From NCBI GenBank assembly GCA_034005635.1, contig JAVEUJ010000004.1, positions 1 through 38,860 on the forward strand: 38,860 bases of DNA, in the 5' to 3' direction. The notes beneath the pieces were generated by a model that saw nothing but the letters and a program-made list of their open reading frames with translations, searched no databases and was not told the DNA's origin. Shown piece by piece: positions 17,601 to 25,076 of this stretch. Origin of the DNA: JAAZFE01 sp034005635. Its GTDB lineage: Bacteria > Verrucomicrobiota > Kiritimatiellia > CAIQIC01 > Lenti-01. Numbering within the stretch: the stretch's first letter is position 1; every line of letters starts with the position of its first letter. Both the position numbers and the translations under genes were made by a program.

Positions 17601-17795
17601 CTGTTTGGGGTATTCCAGCGGCTCCACAGCGAAAGCGATTTCGAAGGCACAGGGATCGGGCTGGCGAATATTCGGCGAATCATTGTCCGCCACGGTGGTC
17701 GCACCTGGGCCGAAGGCGAGGTGGACAAGGGCGCCACATTCTATTTCAGCCTGCCGGATGCCCCGGCCGGTTCCGCCCAGGAGAAAACACCATGA
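14688..17795 (+). CDS. Hybrid-sensing histidine kinase with three periplasmic solute-binding (SBP_bac_3) domains
   Basis: 1035 residues. Signal peptide (about 1-21, ALG-EN). Three amino-acid-binding-protein-type domains follow in tandem (about 27-265, 270-505, 512-750); each opens with a similar segment (LTEGEQAWLAANPKIYIGVP, LSPTARAWLETHPAIRIGLP, LSPEERQWLEEHPVILVGSN) and contains a TxPY strand. A single membrane helix (about 765-782) leads to a short coiled coil and HisKA, with H815 in SYSVSHDLRAPL as phosphoacceptor. HATPase_c has NLLGNAVKYT (N-box, N925/N929), DNGAGF and GTGIGLANIRR. The kinase therefore senses small periplasmic ligands, as BvgS/EvgS do with two such domains. It is the first gene of an operon; its stop overlaps the next start (ATGA). 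Confidence 0.9.
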   Translation: MKRLWQSGLVVIALLGTSALGENRSFKLTEGEQAWLAANPKIYIGVPSDSPPVHFTGLDGAPVGLGMDLLDEMNQRLGGAIQLQSGTFADLAAQLERGELDGLAGVSPRGGLDLRLDYTRPYLEVPAVIVGKRDATYYRTPAMLRGSALAIEKGSALETWFRENHSKVRLKPYDTAAEALDAVARGQVVAFAGNRAVVLYLLEREMLSSLHLQGLLEDAPSALCFGVRRDRPEWSALLDRLLADVLRRKGRTLRAKWFVLSSHVGGRFELSPTARAWLETHPAIRIGLPNNAPPMAFVDEAGEPRGLSMDLIDLLNERLEGRIEVVPGTSVELEASLRAGGLDVLMEMSPAPGDDRLLHTKPYANIPSVIVGRKGAEQHVTLESLKNRTVAVAAGRSPAAHLRQHRKEIRLAEFDNVREALTAVSAGQAEAFVGSRAVAAWVLARDMLTDLQIQGTAWEIDSVSSIGVRPDLPDLAELLNAALASLPTEAVQGLYERWGGKDWHAMTELAWVQLSPEERQWLEEHPVILVGSNPRWAPLEFTDKHGQFQGVACDYLERFGKALGVTFRHVSIPSWRQAQAKLRDGEIDMLSSLNKASARRVEVEFTTPYQALPTAIFTHEKTPYVGRAEDLKGMRVAAVVGYGLEQYLEAKVHGLKVATVYDVPTALAQLESGELDAFVGSLLVTGHYIQKGGHAQIKVGGELDFIYQPAFAVRRDSKILTQIMSKALAGIDDQEQAAIARKWMAVTYEKRIDYRKLYKYVAGFLVLLGLFIYWNRRMAVEIRRRKAVEASLLKSEEALVGANKELEAFSYSVSHDLRAPLRHVAGFVQLLQTNAQGKLDETGVRYIEVIANAAQKMGHLIDDLLSFSRTGRAQMRIEPVALGPLVDECRRELEPEAKGRQIEWVIGELPEVAADRSLLRQVLANLLGNAVKYTGKREQAHIEVSSRRENGEIIVSVRDNGAGFDMKYVDKLFGVFQRLHSESDFEGTGIGLANIRRIIVRHGGRTWAEGEVDKGATFYFSLPDAPAGSAQEKTP

Positions 17796-18259
17796 TCGAC
17801 CGCTATATTCTGCTGGCTGAGGACAATCCCAACGATGCCGAGCTGACCATTGCCGCGCTGCATGCCAGCAATCTGGTGAGTCCCATTCACGTGGTGGCCG
17901 ACGGCGCCGAGGCGCTGGATTTCCTCTTTTGCCGCGGGGCTTATGAAGGCCGCAAGGGCGGCCCCCCGGCCGTGATCCTGCTGGATTTGAAAATGCCAAA
18001 AGTGGATGGGGTGGAAGTGCTGCGCGCGGTGAAGCAGGACCCGGTTCTGTGCATGATTCCCGTGGTGATGCTGACCTCGTCGCGTGAGGAAGCTGACTTG
18101 ACCCGCAGCTATGCCAGTGGCGCCAACGCTTATGTGGTCAAACCGGTCGAATTTGATGAATTTATGCAGGCGGTCCGCGAAATAGGACTTTTCTGGGGCT
18201 TGGTCAATGAACCCTCGCCCGTGCCCGCCGCACCCCTGCCCAACCCCGAACCCTCTTGA
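17792..18259 (+). CDS. Single-domain response regulator (Rcp1/CheY-like)
   Basis: 155 residues, almost entirely one receiver domain. Acidic pocket E10-D11, phosphoacceptor D65 in LLDLKMPKVDG, T95/S96 in MLTSS and K117 in VVKPV. The LxEDNPxDAEL start and the loop FCRGAYEGRKGGPPA are typical of the Rcp1 subgroup that partners HisKA kinases. No output domain, but a short Pro-rich tail. The start overlaps the kinase stop by 4 nt, so translational coupling and a cognate pair are very likely. It could act as a phosphorelay intermediate or phosphate sink towards the next gene product. Confidence 0.9.
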   Translation: MIDRYILLAEDNPNDAELTIAALHASNLVSPIHVVADGAEALDFLFCRGAYEGRKGGPPAVILLDLKMPKVDGVEVLRAVKQDPVLCMIPVVMLTSSREEADLTRSYASGANAYVVKPVEFDEFMQAVREIGLFWGLVNEPSPVPAAPLPNPEPS

Positions 18260-18270
18260 AGGAGATTGCC

Positions 18271-19431
18271 ATGAGTCCCGATTCCCCCCCGAAAAAACTC
18301 CTCAAAGCCTTGATCGTCGAAGACTCCGAGATCGATGCGCTGCTGCTGACCGAGCAGTTGCGCGCCGGAGGCTACGAGCCGCAGACCCGCCGCGTGGACA
18401 CCGCTGAGGGGTTGATTGATGCCTTGGAAACCAAGACCTGGGACATCATCTTTTCCGACCACAACATGCCGCAGTTCAACTCGATGGAGGCGCTGGAGAT
18501 TGTGCGCTCATCGGCCCACGACATCCCCTTCATCATTGTGTCCGGTGCCATTGGGGAGGATGCCGCGGTGGCGGCGATGAAAGCCGGCGCGCAGGACTAT
18601 CTGATGAAGGGAAATATGGCGCGCCTGGTCGCGGCGACGGCCCGCGAGCTGCACGATGCCCAGGAGCGTCGCGCCCGACGAGTGGCCGAGCGCGCTCTGC
18701 TGGCGCAGGAGGAGGAATTTCGCTTGGCGCGTGAAATCCAGCAGCGGCTATTTCCGGCCGGCCCACCCATGCTGCCGGAGTTCGACATTGCCGGTGCGTC
18801 GCTACCCGCAACGGCTACGGGCGGCGATTACTTCGATTTCATTTCTACCCGTTCCGGCGAGCTGTTTGTCGTGGTCGGCGACGTGACCGGCCACGGTGTG
18901 GGGCCGGCCCTGCTGATGGCCGATGCCCGCGCGTATCTGCGCGCGCTGGCGGTGTCAGATCAACGCTTCGAAGATATTTTGACGCGCGTGCGCAGCCTGA
19001 TGATTGAAGACCTTGGCTTGGACCATTTCATCACCCTCTTTTTCGCCAAGCTTGATCCTGCCACGGGACTGTGGACTTACATTAATGCTGGGCATCCCCC
19101 AGGGTACATCCTCGCCCCGGACGGAACGGTCAAGACCGAGATGATGCCTGGGACCGCCGCGCTAGGCATCGACCGCGAGGAAACTCCGCTGGAAGCCATG
19201 CAGCTGACACTGGAAAAAGGCGACTTACTGTTGCTCATCTCCGATGGCATTCCCGAGGCGCGCAATAGTGCGGGGGAGGAGTTTATGGAAGAACGCGTGC
19301 TTGAGATCGTCCAGCGCGAACGGGATAAGAGTTCCGCGGAGATCATCAAAATTCTGATGGATGAAGCCCGCCGCTTTGCTCAACCCAAACCTCTGCAGGA
19401 TGACATGACCGCCGTGGTGCTCAAGTTATGA
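18271..19431 (+). CDS. Receiver domain-SpoIIE (PP2C) serine phosphatase, RsbU-like
   Basis: 386 residues. N-terminal receiver (about 12-125): E17-D18, phosphoacceptor D63 in FSDHNMP, S91, K113. A helical linker (about 125-158, LAREIQQRLFP) leads to the PP2C-type domain with GGDYFD (184-189), GDVTGHGVGPAL (203-214), NAGHPP (272-277), SDGIPEA (324-330) and DDMTAVVLK (377-385), so the metal-binding aspartates are present. Phosphorylation of the receiver should switch the phosphatase, which normally acts on an anti-sigma-factor antagonist (STAS protein); none is encoded nearby. ATG 18271 is preferred, with AAGGAG 6 nt upstream. It follows the response regulator by 11 nt and overlaps the next gene. 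Confidence 0.9.
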   Translation: MSPDSPPKKLLKALIVEDSEIDALLLTEQLRAGGYEPQTRRVDTAEGLIDALETKTWDIIFSDHNMPQFNSMEALEIVRSSAHDIPFIIVSGAIGEDAAVAAMKAGAQDYLMKGNMARLVAATARELHDAQERRARRVAERALLAQEEEFRLAREIQQRLFPAGPPMLPEFDIAGASLPATATGGDYFDFISTRSGELFVVVGDVTGHGVGPALLMADARAYLRALAVSDQRFEDILTRVRSLMIEDLGLDHFITLFFAKLDPATGLWTYINAGHPPGYILAPDGTVKTEMMPGTAALGIDREETPLEAMQLTLEKGDLLLLISDGIPEARNSAGEEFMEERVLEIVQRERDKSSAEIIKILMDEARRFAQPKPLQDDMTAVVLKL

Positions 19432-20063
19432 TGCCCGGGGCGCGGGCATCGAGAGGGCGGCGGCGTCTGACCCGCGCGGCGCTATTGCTGCTGGTGCCGC
19501 TGCTGCTGACGGGAGTTGTGAACGTTCCGGCGCGGGGGACTCAGCCGCCCCAGACCCCAGCGACTCTTGATCGCCAGCCGGAGATCCGGCTGATCAATCC
19601 CGACCGTGATGCGCCAGCGCTGCAGCGTATCGAGGAGTGGCGCGAACGACTCCCCGAGAAATATCAGCACCGCAATAATTTTGCCTGGGCGGTCGCCCGG
19701 ATCGACGGCCTGGAAAAGACAGAATATTTCGCCCACAGCGGCATTCAGAGTCTGGGCAAAATTTCGGACGAGGCCGCGGCACCGATCGCCGCCATCTCGC
19801 TGAGGCCCAAGCATGGGCGCTTTGAGATCCTGTGTGTGAACCATGACGACGAGATCGAAGGCGACAACTGCTGGCCCCGGAACGTGGACACCGAATACAA
19901 GATCATCGAAGATATGGCTCGGCATCTGCCCGACACCGCCGTGCGCGGCCGGGTGCGGCTGTATACCGATCTCTATCCCTGCGCGAGCTGCCGCCATGTC
20001 ATGGGGCAATTCCTTGCCGCCTACACCAACATTCAGATGCAGGTGCTGTACCGCGAGCGCTGA
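19428..20063 (+). CDS. Exported toxin-type deaminase-fold protein (BURPS668_1122/Toxin-deaminase-like)
   Basis: 211 residues; a basic N-terminus then a hydrophobic stretch (about 15-35, LTRAALLLLVPLLLTGV) suggests export or a membrane anchor. The rest resembles the toxin-deaminase family (PF14424-type, recalled from memory): NNFAWAVARIDGLEKTEYFAHSGI (about 83-106), the zinc/proton-shuttle motif D154-T-E156 in VDTEYKIIEDMA, and P184-C185-A-S-C188 in LYTDLYPCASCRHVMGQF, the second zinc motif. The family usually occurs as the C-terminal warhead of polymorphic toxins; here it stands alone behind a signal sequence. The start overlaps the phosphatase stop, so it belongs to the signalling operon. 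No immunity-like gene follows. Target (nucleic acid base, nucleotide or protein) unknown. Confidence 0.7.
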   Translation: MMPGARASRGRRRLTRAALLLLVPLLLTGVVNVPARGTQPPQTPATLDRQPEIRLINPDRDAPALQRIEEWRERLPEKYQHRNNFAWAVARIDGLEKTEYFAHSGIQSLGKISDEAAAPIAAISLRPKHGRFEILCVNHDDEIEGDNCWPRNVDTEYKIIEDMARHLPDTAVRGRVRLYTDLYPCASCRHVMGQFLAAYTNIQMQVLYRER

Positions 20064-20791
20064 CGCGCATGTAAAGGGTTGCGAGAATGAGTTTGGACCC
20101 CGGCTCATCCGGAGGATTCGCCCTACCTTAAAATCCGGCAAATCCTGCAAATCCTGTCAAAGAAGACAGGAGCTAAACAGCCGCGGGGCGAGTCAGAATA
20201 ATGGGCGGTTTAGGCCGATTTAGGTGGTTTTGAGTCGATTTCTCGGTGTTTTGCGCTGTTTTTCATCTTTTCTTGGCTGTTTTGGGCTTATTTTGGCTCT
20301 TCGTAGAATTTTATGGTGTGAGTACCTTCCTGAAAAGAAAGAATTCCTCTCGCCAAGAGCGCCAAGATCGCAAAGAAGCTTCCAACAGGGCTCAAACCAC
20401 TTTGCGATCTTCGCGCTCTTTGCGAGAAAATCTCTTCAGGAAAACGCTGTATTTGCTTGTGGTCATTGAAAGTCATCATTGAATGCAAATCTGCGCGGGT
20501 GACATCATTCCGCGATCATTCTTTGATCTGAAAGCTTCTCGAGCATAGAGAAGGTTCCATGAAATTCAGCGGAGAGCCCTTGTTTTCGTGTTTTTTGCAG
20601 ATTTCGTAGTGTATTTGGTAGCCGATGCTGATTGGCGATTGCCTTGGAAAGAACTGCAGCATTTCACGGGCTGCCTCCTCTTTGCAATTCACGGCCAATT
20701 CGCGGGGCGGGTTTTTAGGGTTGATGGACGGGTGGGGCTGGGTGTATCGTTGTGGCCGTACCTACTTTCCATTTGGAGCAAAGGAAAAGCC
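20064..20791. other. Intergenic region with repeats before the V-ATPase operon
   Basis: Contains a reverse CAGGATT-type repeat (20129-20158), a T/G-rich run of TTT-GG words (about 20205-20310), the long palindrome at 20349-20426 and an AT-rich stretch before subunit E. No gene is convincing. In-frame codons upstream of 20792 could extend subunit E, but they lack any ribosome site and similarity to the family. Confidence 0.6.
20349..20426. repeat. Long palindrome built from ACGCCAAG-type repeats
   Basis: Left arm 20349-20375 (CTCGCCAAGAGCGCCAAGAT...) and right arm 20400-20426 (CTTTGCGATCTTCGCGCTCT...) are inverted repeats matching at 25 of 27 positions over a 24-nt loop. This shows that the CGCCAAG family can occur as a full stem-loop, with the single copies elsewhere being half elements. 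Confidence 0.8.
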
Positions 20792-21403
20792 ATGGCCGAA
20801 GAACTGCAGCATTTGATCGAACGTATCCGCAAAGAAGGAGTTGAGTCAGGGGAGAAGGCGGCGGATTCGCTGGTGGCGGAGGCAAAAAAGAAGGCGACGG
20901 CGCTGGTGGCCGATGCCCAGAAGCAGGCCAAAGACATGGTGGCGAAGGCCGAGAAAGATGCCGAGGCCTTTGCGGCGCGTGGCAGGCAGACGCTGCAACA
21001 GGCGGCGCGGGACTTGTTGATCAGCATCAACGGTTCGGTGGGCGACGTGGTTGGCGGCATCGTCGATCAGAAACTGGACCAGGCGCTGACGCCGGAAATC
21101 ATGGGCCAGATGCTGGTGAAGCTGGCGGAGTCCTATGCCAAGGGTGGGGACCAAGGCGGCATTGTGGCGATGCTGGGCGAAAAGGATGCCGCAGCGCTTA
21201 AGGCTTACATGGCCAAAGACTATCAGGACAAGCTGGCGGCGGGCATCCAGATCGAAAGCGCCAAGGACATTTTTAAGGGCTTCCGCGTAGGGGTCAAGGG
21301 CGCGCAGGTGTTCCACGACTTTACCAAGGAAGCGATTGCGGAATCGCTGGGGAGCTTTTTGCGCCCGGAATTAGCGGAGATCGTAAAGAAAGCGGCGGAA
21401 TAG
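20792..21403 (+). CDS. atpE: V-type ATP synthase/ATPase subunit E
   Basis: 203-residue peripheral-stalk subunit linking the catalytic head to the membrane part. The N-terminal half is a long charged helix rich in Ala/Lys (ADSLVAEAKKKATALVADAQKQAKDMVAKAEKDAEAFAARG), as in E subunits; the C-terminal half is the globular domain. ATG 20792 is chosen because AAAGGA precedes it and the protein then starts MAEELQHLIERIRKEG like its relatives. First gene of the operon E-DUF2764-A-B-D-I-K. Confidence 0.85.
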   Translation: MAEELQHLIERIRKEGVESGEKAADSLVAEAKKKATALVADAQKQAKDMVAKAEKDAEAFAARGRQTLQQAARDLLISINGSVGDVVGGIVDQKLDQALTPEIMGQMLVKLAESYAKGGDQGGIVAMLGEKDAAALKAYMAKDYQDKLAAGIQIESAKDIFKGFRVGVKGAQVFHDFTKEAIAESLGSFLRPELAEIVKKAAE

Positions 21404-21412
21404 GGCGGGGCG

Positions 21413-21973
21413 ATGGGCGACTACACCTATCTGGTTGCCTCCCTGCCGACGCTGTCGCTGGAGGCACCGCCGCCATTTTCGCCGGAGGAGTTCCGCTTCC
21501 GCTGCCAAGGGGTATTGAGCGAGAGCGATCTGACCGAGATGGATGGGATACTGGCGGGCCAGGCGGCAGACGGTCATACGGCGTTCTCGCAGGCGTGGGC
21601 GGCGGCAGATGCACAAATCCGCAATACAGCGGCTAAGGTACGCGCGGCCAAGTTGGGGGTGGAAGCCAAGGGATTTCTCCACAGCCATACGGGCTATAGC
21701 GTGTGGCTGGACAAGGATGTGAACGAAGCCATGGCCAAGGCTAATCCGCTGGCACGCGAGATGGGGCTGGATGCCGCGCGCTGGAAATTTGTCGATGAGC
21801 TGGCGCTGGCGGATGCCTTTGGGCTAACAGCGGTGCTGGCGTTTGCGGTGAAGCTGCGGCTGGTGGCGCGCTGGGTGACTCTGGAGGAAGCGGCGGGGCG
21901 TGAGCGGCTGGAAGAACTGGTTTCTCAATTGGAGGAACATGCGGCGTCGAAAGGCGCAGCAGATTTCAACTAA
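21413..21973 (+). CDS. DUF2764 family protein of the V-ATPase operon (possible subunit C equivalent)
   Basis: 186-residue soluble protein beginning MGDYTYLVASLPTLSLEAPP, the signature start of DUF2764. Such proteins are encoded between subunits E and A in V-ATPase operons of Chlamydiae and relatives. Mostly helical and acidic, with no membrane segment and no catalytic motif that I recognise. In Thermus-type operons the corresponding position (E-C-F-A-B-D) holds subunit C, which is otherwise missing here; a role as the stalk-to-rotor connector is therefore an attractive inference. The gene starts 9 nt after subunit E and ends 15 nt before subunit A. Confidence 0.8.
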   Translation: MGDYTYLVASLPTLSLEAPPPFSPEEFRFRCQGVLSESDLTEMDGILAGQAADGHTAFSQAWAAADAQIRNTAAKVRAAKLGVEAKGFLHSHTGYSVWLDKDVNEAMAKANPLAREMGLDAARWKFVDELALADAFGLTAVLAFAVKLRLVARWVTLEEAAGRERLEELVSQLEEHAASKGAADFN

Positions 21974-21988
21974 CTAAGGCGGACGAAG

Positions 21989-23722
21989 ATGAGCGAAAAC
22001 GTCGGAACAATCGTGGGAGTCAACGGCAACCTGATCACCGTACACTTTACGCAACCAGTGACGCAGGGCGAGGTGGGCTTTGCCCGCACCGGCGACATTG
22101 CGCTGAAGTCGGAAGTGATTCGCATTCGCGGCGACAACGCCGAGATGCAGGTGTTTGAGGACACGACCGGGCTGAAGGTCGGCGATCCGGTGGACTTTTC
22201 CGGCAACCTGCTGACGGTGGAACTGGGGCCGGGACTGCTGGCACAGGTCTATGACGGCTTGCAGAATCCGCTGCAGGAGTTGGCAGAGCAGACCGGTTTC
22301 TTCCTGCAGCGCGGGACCTACCTCAAGGCGATTGACCGCAAGAAAGAGTGGGACTACACCCCCGTGGCGCGTCAGGGAGACGAGGTGACAGCGGGCGATA
22401 CGCTGGGCACGGTCCCCGAAGGTATTTTTGCTCACCGCGTAATGGTGCCCTTTAGCATGACGGGCACCTACACCGTGACGGAGACAACGGCCGCTGGCAC
22501 GTACACCGTGGAGCAGGTGGTGGCGAAGTTGCGCGATGAACAGGGCAATATCCTAGACGTGACCATGGTGCAGCCGTGGCCGGTGAAGGTGCCCATCCAG
22601 GCCTATGCCGAGCGGTTGCGGCCGACAGAGCCGCTGGTGACGAAGGTGCGCATCATCGATACGTTCTTCCCGGTGGCGCGCGGCGGCGTCTATTGCATTC
22701 CGGGCCCCTTCGGCGCTGGCAAGACAGTGTTGCAGCAGATTACGAGCAAACATGCCGACGTGGATATTGTCGTGATTACTGCCTGCGGCGAGCGCGCCGG
22801 TGAAGTGGTTGAGACCCTGCGGGAATTTCCTGAACTGATCGATCCGCGCACCGGCAAGAGCCTGATGGAACGCACGCTTATTATCTGCAACACGTCGTCC
22901 ATGCCGGTGGCCGCGCGCGAGGCGTCAGTCTACACCGGGGTGACCATTTGCGAATATTACCGCCAGATGGGCCTTAACGTCCTGCTGCTGGCGGATTCGA
23001 CCAGTCGCTGGGCGCAAGCTCTGCGCGAAATGAGCGGACGCCTCGAGGAAATTCCCGGCGAAGAAGCGTTCCCCGCGTACCTCGAATCCGTGATCGCGGC
23101 GTTTTACGAGCGCGGTGGCGTGGTCAAACTGCGCGACGGCTCCCTTGGGTCGGTGACGATCGGCGGGACGGTATCGCCGGCCGGCGGCAACTTTGATGAA
23201 CCCGTGACGCAAGCGACACTGAAGGTGGTTGGTGCGTTCCACGGTCTGAACCGTGAGCGATCAGATGCTCGGCGCTACCCGGCGTTGCATCCGCTGGACA
23301 GTTGGAGCAAGTACCCGGGGGTGGTAGACGCGAAGCAAGTGGCAGCGGCGCGCGCCGTTCTGCACCGCGGCAACGAGGTTGGCCAAATGATGAAGGTGGT
23401 CGGTGAAGAAGGCACAAGCATTGAGGACTTTGTGGTCTACCTCAAGAGTGAGTATCTGGACTCGTCCTACTTGCAGCAAGACAGCTTCCATGACATTGAC
23501 GGCGCGACCAGCGCCGAGCGTCAGCAGTACGTGTTCGCCAAGATCAACGGCATTCTGGGAGCCAAGGTGTTCTTCCCCGATAAAGACGCGGCGCGCAAAT
23601 GGTTCCTCCAACTGACGTCGGTGACGAAGGATTGGAACCGGGTGGAGATGGACACGGAAGAATTCAAGCAACTGGAGCAGCGTCTGGACGGCATGCTCGC
23701 GGAGGTGTCGGAACATGCATAA
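21989..23722 (+). CDS. atpA: V-type ATP synthase/ATPase catalytic subunit A
   Basis: 577-residue catalytic subunit. Beta-barrel at the N-terminus (GTIVGVNGNLITVHF), the non-homologous insert characteristic of A-type catalytic chains (about 110-190), Walker A GPFGAGKT (239-246, K245), the GER motif in CGERAGEVVETLREFPEL, and the DSTSRWAQALREMSGRLEEIPGEE-type Walker B/arginine region. Overlaps subunit B by 8 nt. Length is normal for bacterial A subunits (575-595). Confidence 0.96.
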   Translation: MSENVGTIVGVNGNLITVHFTQPVTQGEVGFARTGDIALKSEVIRIRGDNAEMQVFEDTTGLKVGDPVDFSGNLLTVELGPGLLAQVYDGLQNPLQELAEQTGFFLQRGTYLKAIDRKKEWDYTPVARQGDEVTAGDTLGTVPEGIFAHRVMVPFSMTGTYTVTETTAAGTYTVEQVVAKLRDEQGNILDVTMVQPWPVKVPIQAYAERLRPTEPLVTKVRIIDTFFPVARGGVYCIPGPFGAGKTVLQQITSKHADVDIVVITACGERAGEVVETLREFPELIDPRTGKSLMERTLIICNTSSMPVAAREASVYTGVTICEYYRQMGLNVLLLADSTSRWAQALREMSGRLEEIPGEEAFPAYLESVIAAFYERGGVVKLRDGSLGSVTIGGTVSPAGGNFDEPVTQATLKVVGAFHGLNRERSDARRYPALHPLDSWSKYPGVVDAKQVAAARAVLHRGNEVGQMMKVVGEEGTSIEDFVVYLKSEYLDSSYLQQDSFHDIDGATSAERQQYVFAKINGILGAKVFFPDKDAARKWFLQLTSVTKDWNRVEMDTEEFKQLEQRLDGMLAEVSEHA

Positions 23723-25064
23723 GGTTTATCATCGCATCGAGCAAATTGCCGGCAACGTCATTACGGTGAGCGCCGAAGGCATCACGAATGGCGAGTTGGC
23801 TCAGGTGGTCGGCACCCTCGGGGTTTCGCTGGCGCAGGTGATTCGCCTGGAGCGCGACAAGGTATTCTTGCAGGTGTTCGCGGGCAGCCGGGGCATTGCA
23901 ACCGATGGCCAAGTTCGGTTTCTCGGGCACAAAATGGATATTTCGTTCACGGAGGCCCTGCTGGGGCGGGTATTCAACGGGTCGGGCCAGCCGCGCGATA
24001 ATGGACCGGTGCTGGATGAAAACCGCATTGCCATCGGCGGGCCGTCGGTCAATCCTGCCAAGCGCATCATTCCGCGCAAAATGGTGCGTACCGGTATCCC
24101 CATGATCGATATTTTTAATTCATTGGTGGAGTCGCAGAAGCTGCCGATTTTTTCGGCGGCGGGCGAACCCTACAACGAGTTGCTCGCACGCATTGCGCTG
24201 CAAGCCGAGGTGGACATTATCATTCTGGGCGGCATGGGGTTGAAACACGACGACTATTTGCAGTTCCGTGACACGCTCGAAGAGAACGGGGCGCTGTCGC
24301 GCTCGATCCTTTTCGTTCATACGGCGGCAGATCCGACGGTGGAGTGCCAGATGGTGCCGGATATCGCGCTGGCGGTGGCGGAGCAGTTTGCGTTGCAGAA
24401 CAAGCGCGTGCTGGTGCTGCTGACGGACATGACGAGCTTTGCTGACGCGCTGAAGGAAATCGCGATCACGATGGAGCAAATTCCGTCGAACCGCGGATAT
24501 CCCGGCGACCTGTATTCGCAGTTGGCCTCACGTTACGAGAAAGCGGTGGACTTCGAAGGGGCGGGGTCGATCACTATCCTGGCGGTAACGACAATGCCCG
24601 GCGATGACGTGACTCATCCGGTGCCAGACAACACGGGGTACATCACGGAGGGCCAGTTTTATTTGCGCAATGGGCGTATCGAGCCATTCGGCTCGCTCTC
24701 GCGCCTGAAGCAGCAGGTCAACGGCAGAACCCGGGACGATCATCGCGCGGTGATGACGACCATGATTCAACTCTACGCGTCCTACAAGGAGACGCTGGAA
24801 AAGCAGTCGATGGGCTTTCGCATGAGCGCGTGGGATAACAAGCTGCTGATCTATGGCGACCGTTTTGAAAAAGAAATGATGGACTTGACCGTCAACATTC
24901 CGCTGGAAGCCGCGTTGGATCTTGGTTGGCAGATCATGGCCGACTGCTTCGAGCCGGAAGAGACCGGCGTGTCCTCCAAGCTGATTGAACAGTTCTGGCC
25001 GACAACGGCTGAGAAGGCCGAGAAGAAGGCCCAAGCCGCCCCGGCAACGGTGCCGGCGGAGTAG
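23715..25064 (+). CDS. atpB: V-type ATP synthase/ATPase regulatory subunit B
   Basis: 449-residue non-catalytic nucleotide-binding subunit that alternates with A in the head. Typical segments: LGRVFNGSGQPRDNGP, PSVNPAKRIIPRKMVRTGIPMIDIFNSL, QKLPIFSAAGEPYNELLARI (with no classical P-loop, as expected for B), LTDMTSFADALKEI and SNRGYPGDLYSQLASRYEKA. A short Lys/Ala-rich tail follows. It overlaps A and precedes D by 12 nt. Confidence 0.96.
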   Translation: MHKVYHRIEQIAGNVITVSAEGITNGELAQVVGTLGVSLAQVIRLERDKVFLQVFAGSRGIATDGQVRFLGHKMDISFTEALLGRVFNGSGQPRDNGPVLDENRIAIGGPSVNPAKRIIPRKMVRTGIPMIDIFNSLVESQKLPIFSAAGEPYNELLARIALQAEVDIIILGGMGLKHDDYLQFRDTLEENGALSRSILFVHTAADPTVECQMVPDIALAVAEQFALQNKRVLVLLTDMTSFADALKEIAITMEQIPSNRGYPGDLYSQLASRYEKAVDFEGAGSITILAVTTMPGDDVTHPVPDNTGYITEGQFYLRNGRIEPFGSLSRLKQQVNGRTRDDHRAVMTTMIQLYASYKETLEKQSMGFRMSAWDNKLLIYGDRFEKEMMDLTVNIPLEAALDLGWQIMADCFEPEETGVSSKLIEQFWPTTAEKAEKKAQAAPATVPAE

Positions 25065-25076
25065 GCGGAGCGGGCC

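Noticed and set aside
16014..17999. A 661-codon open frame on the minus strand opposite the sensor kinase
   Set aside because: Composition is typical of an antisense shadow, and the opposite strand encodes a clear kinase.
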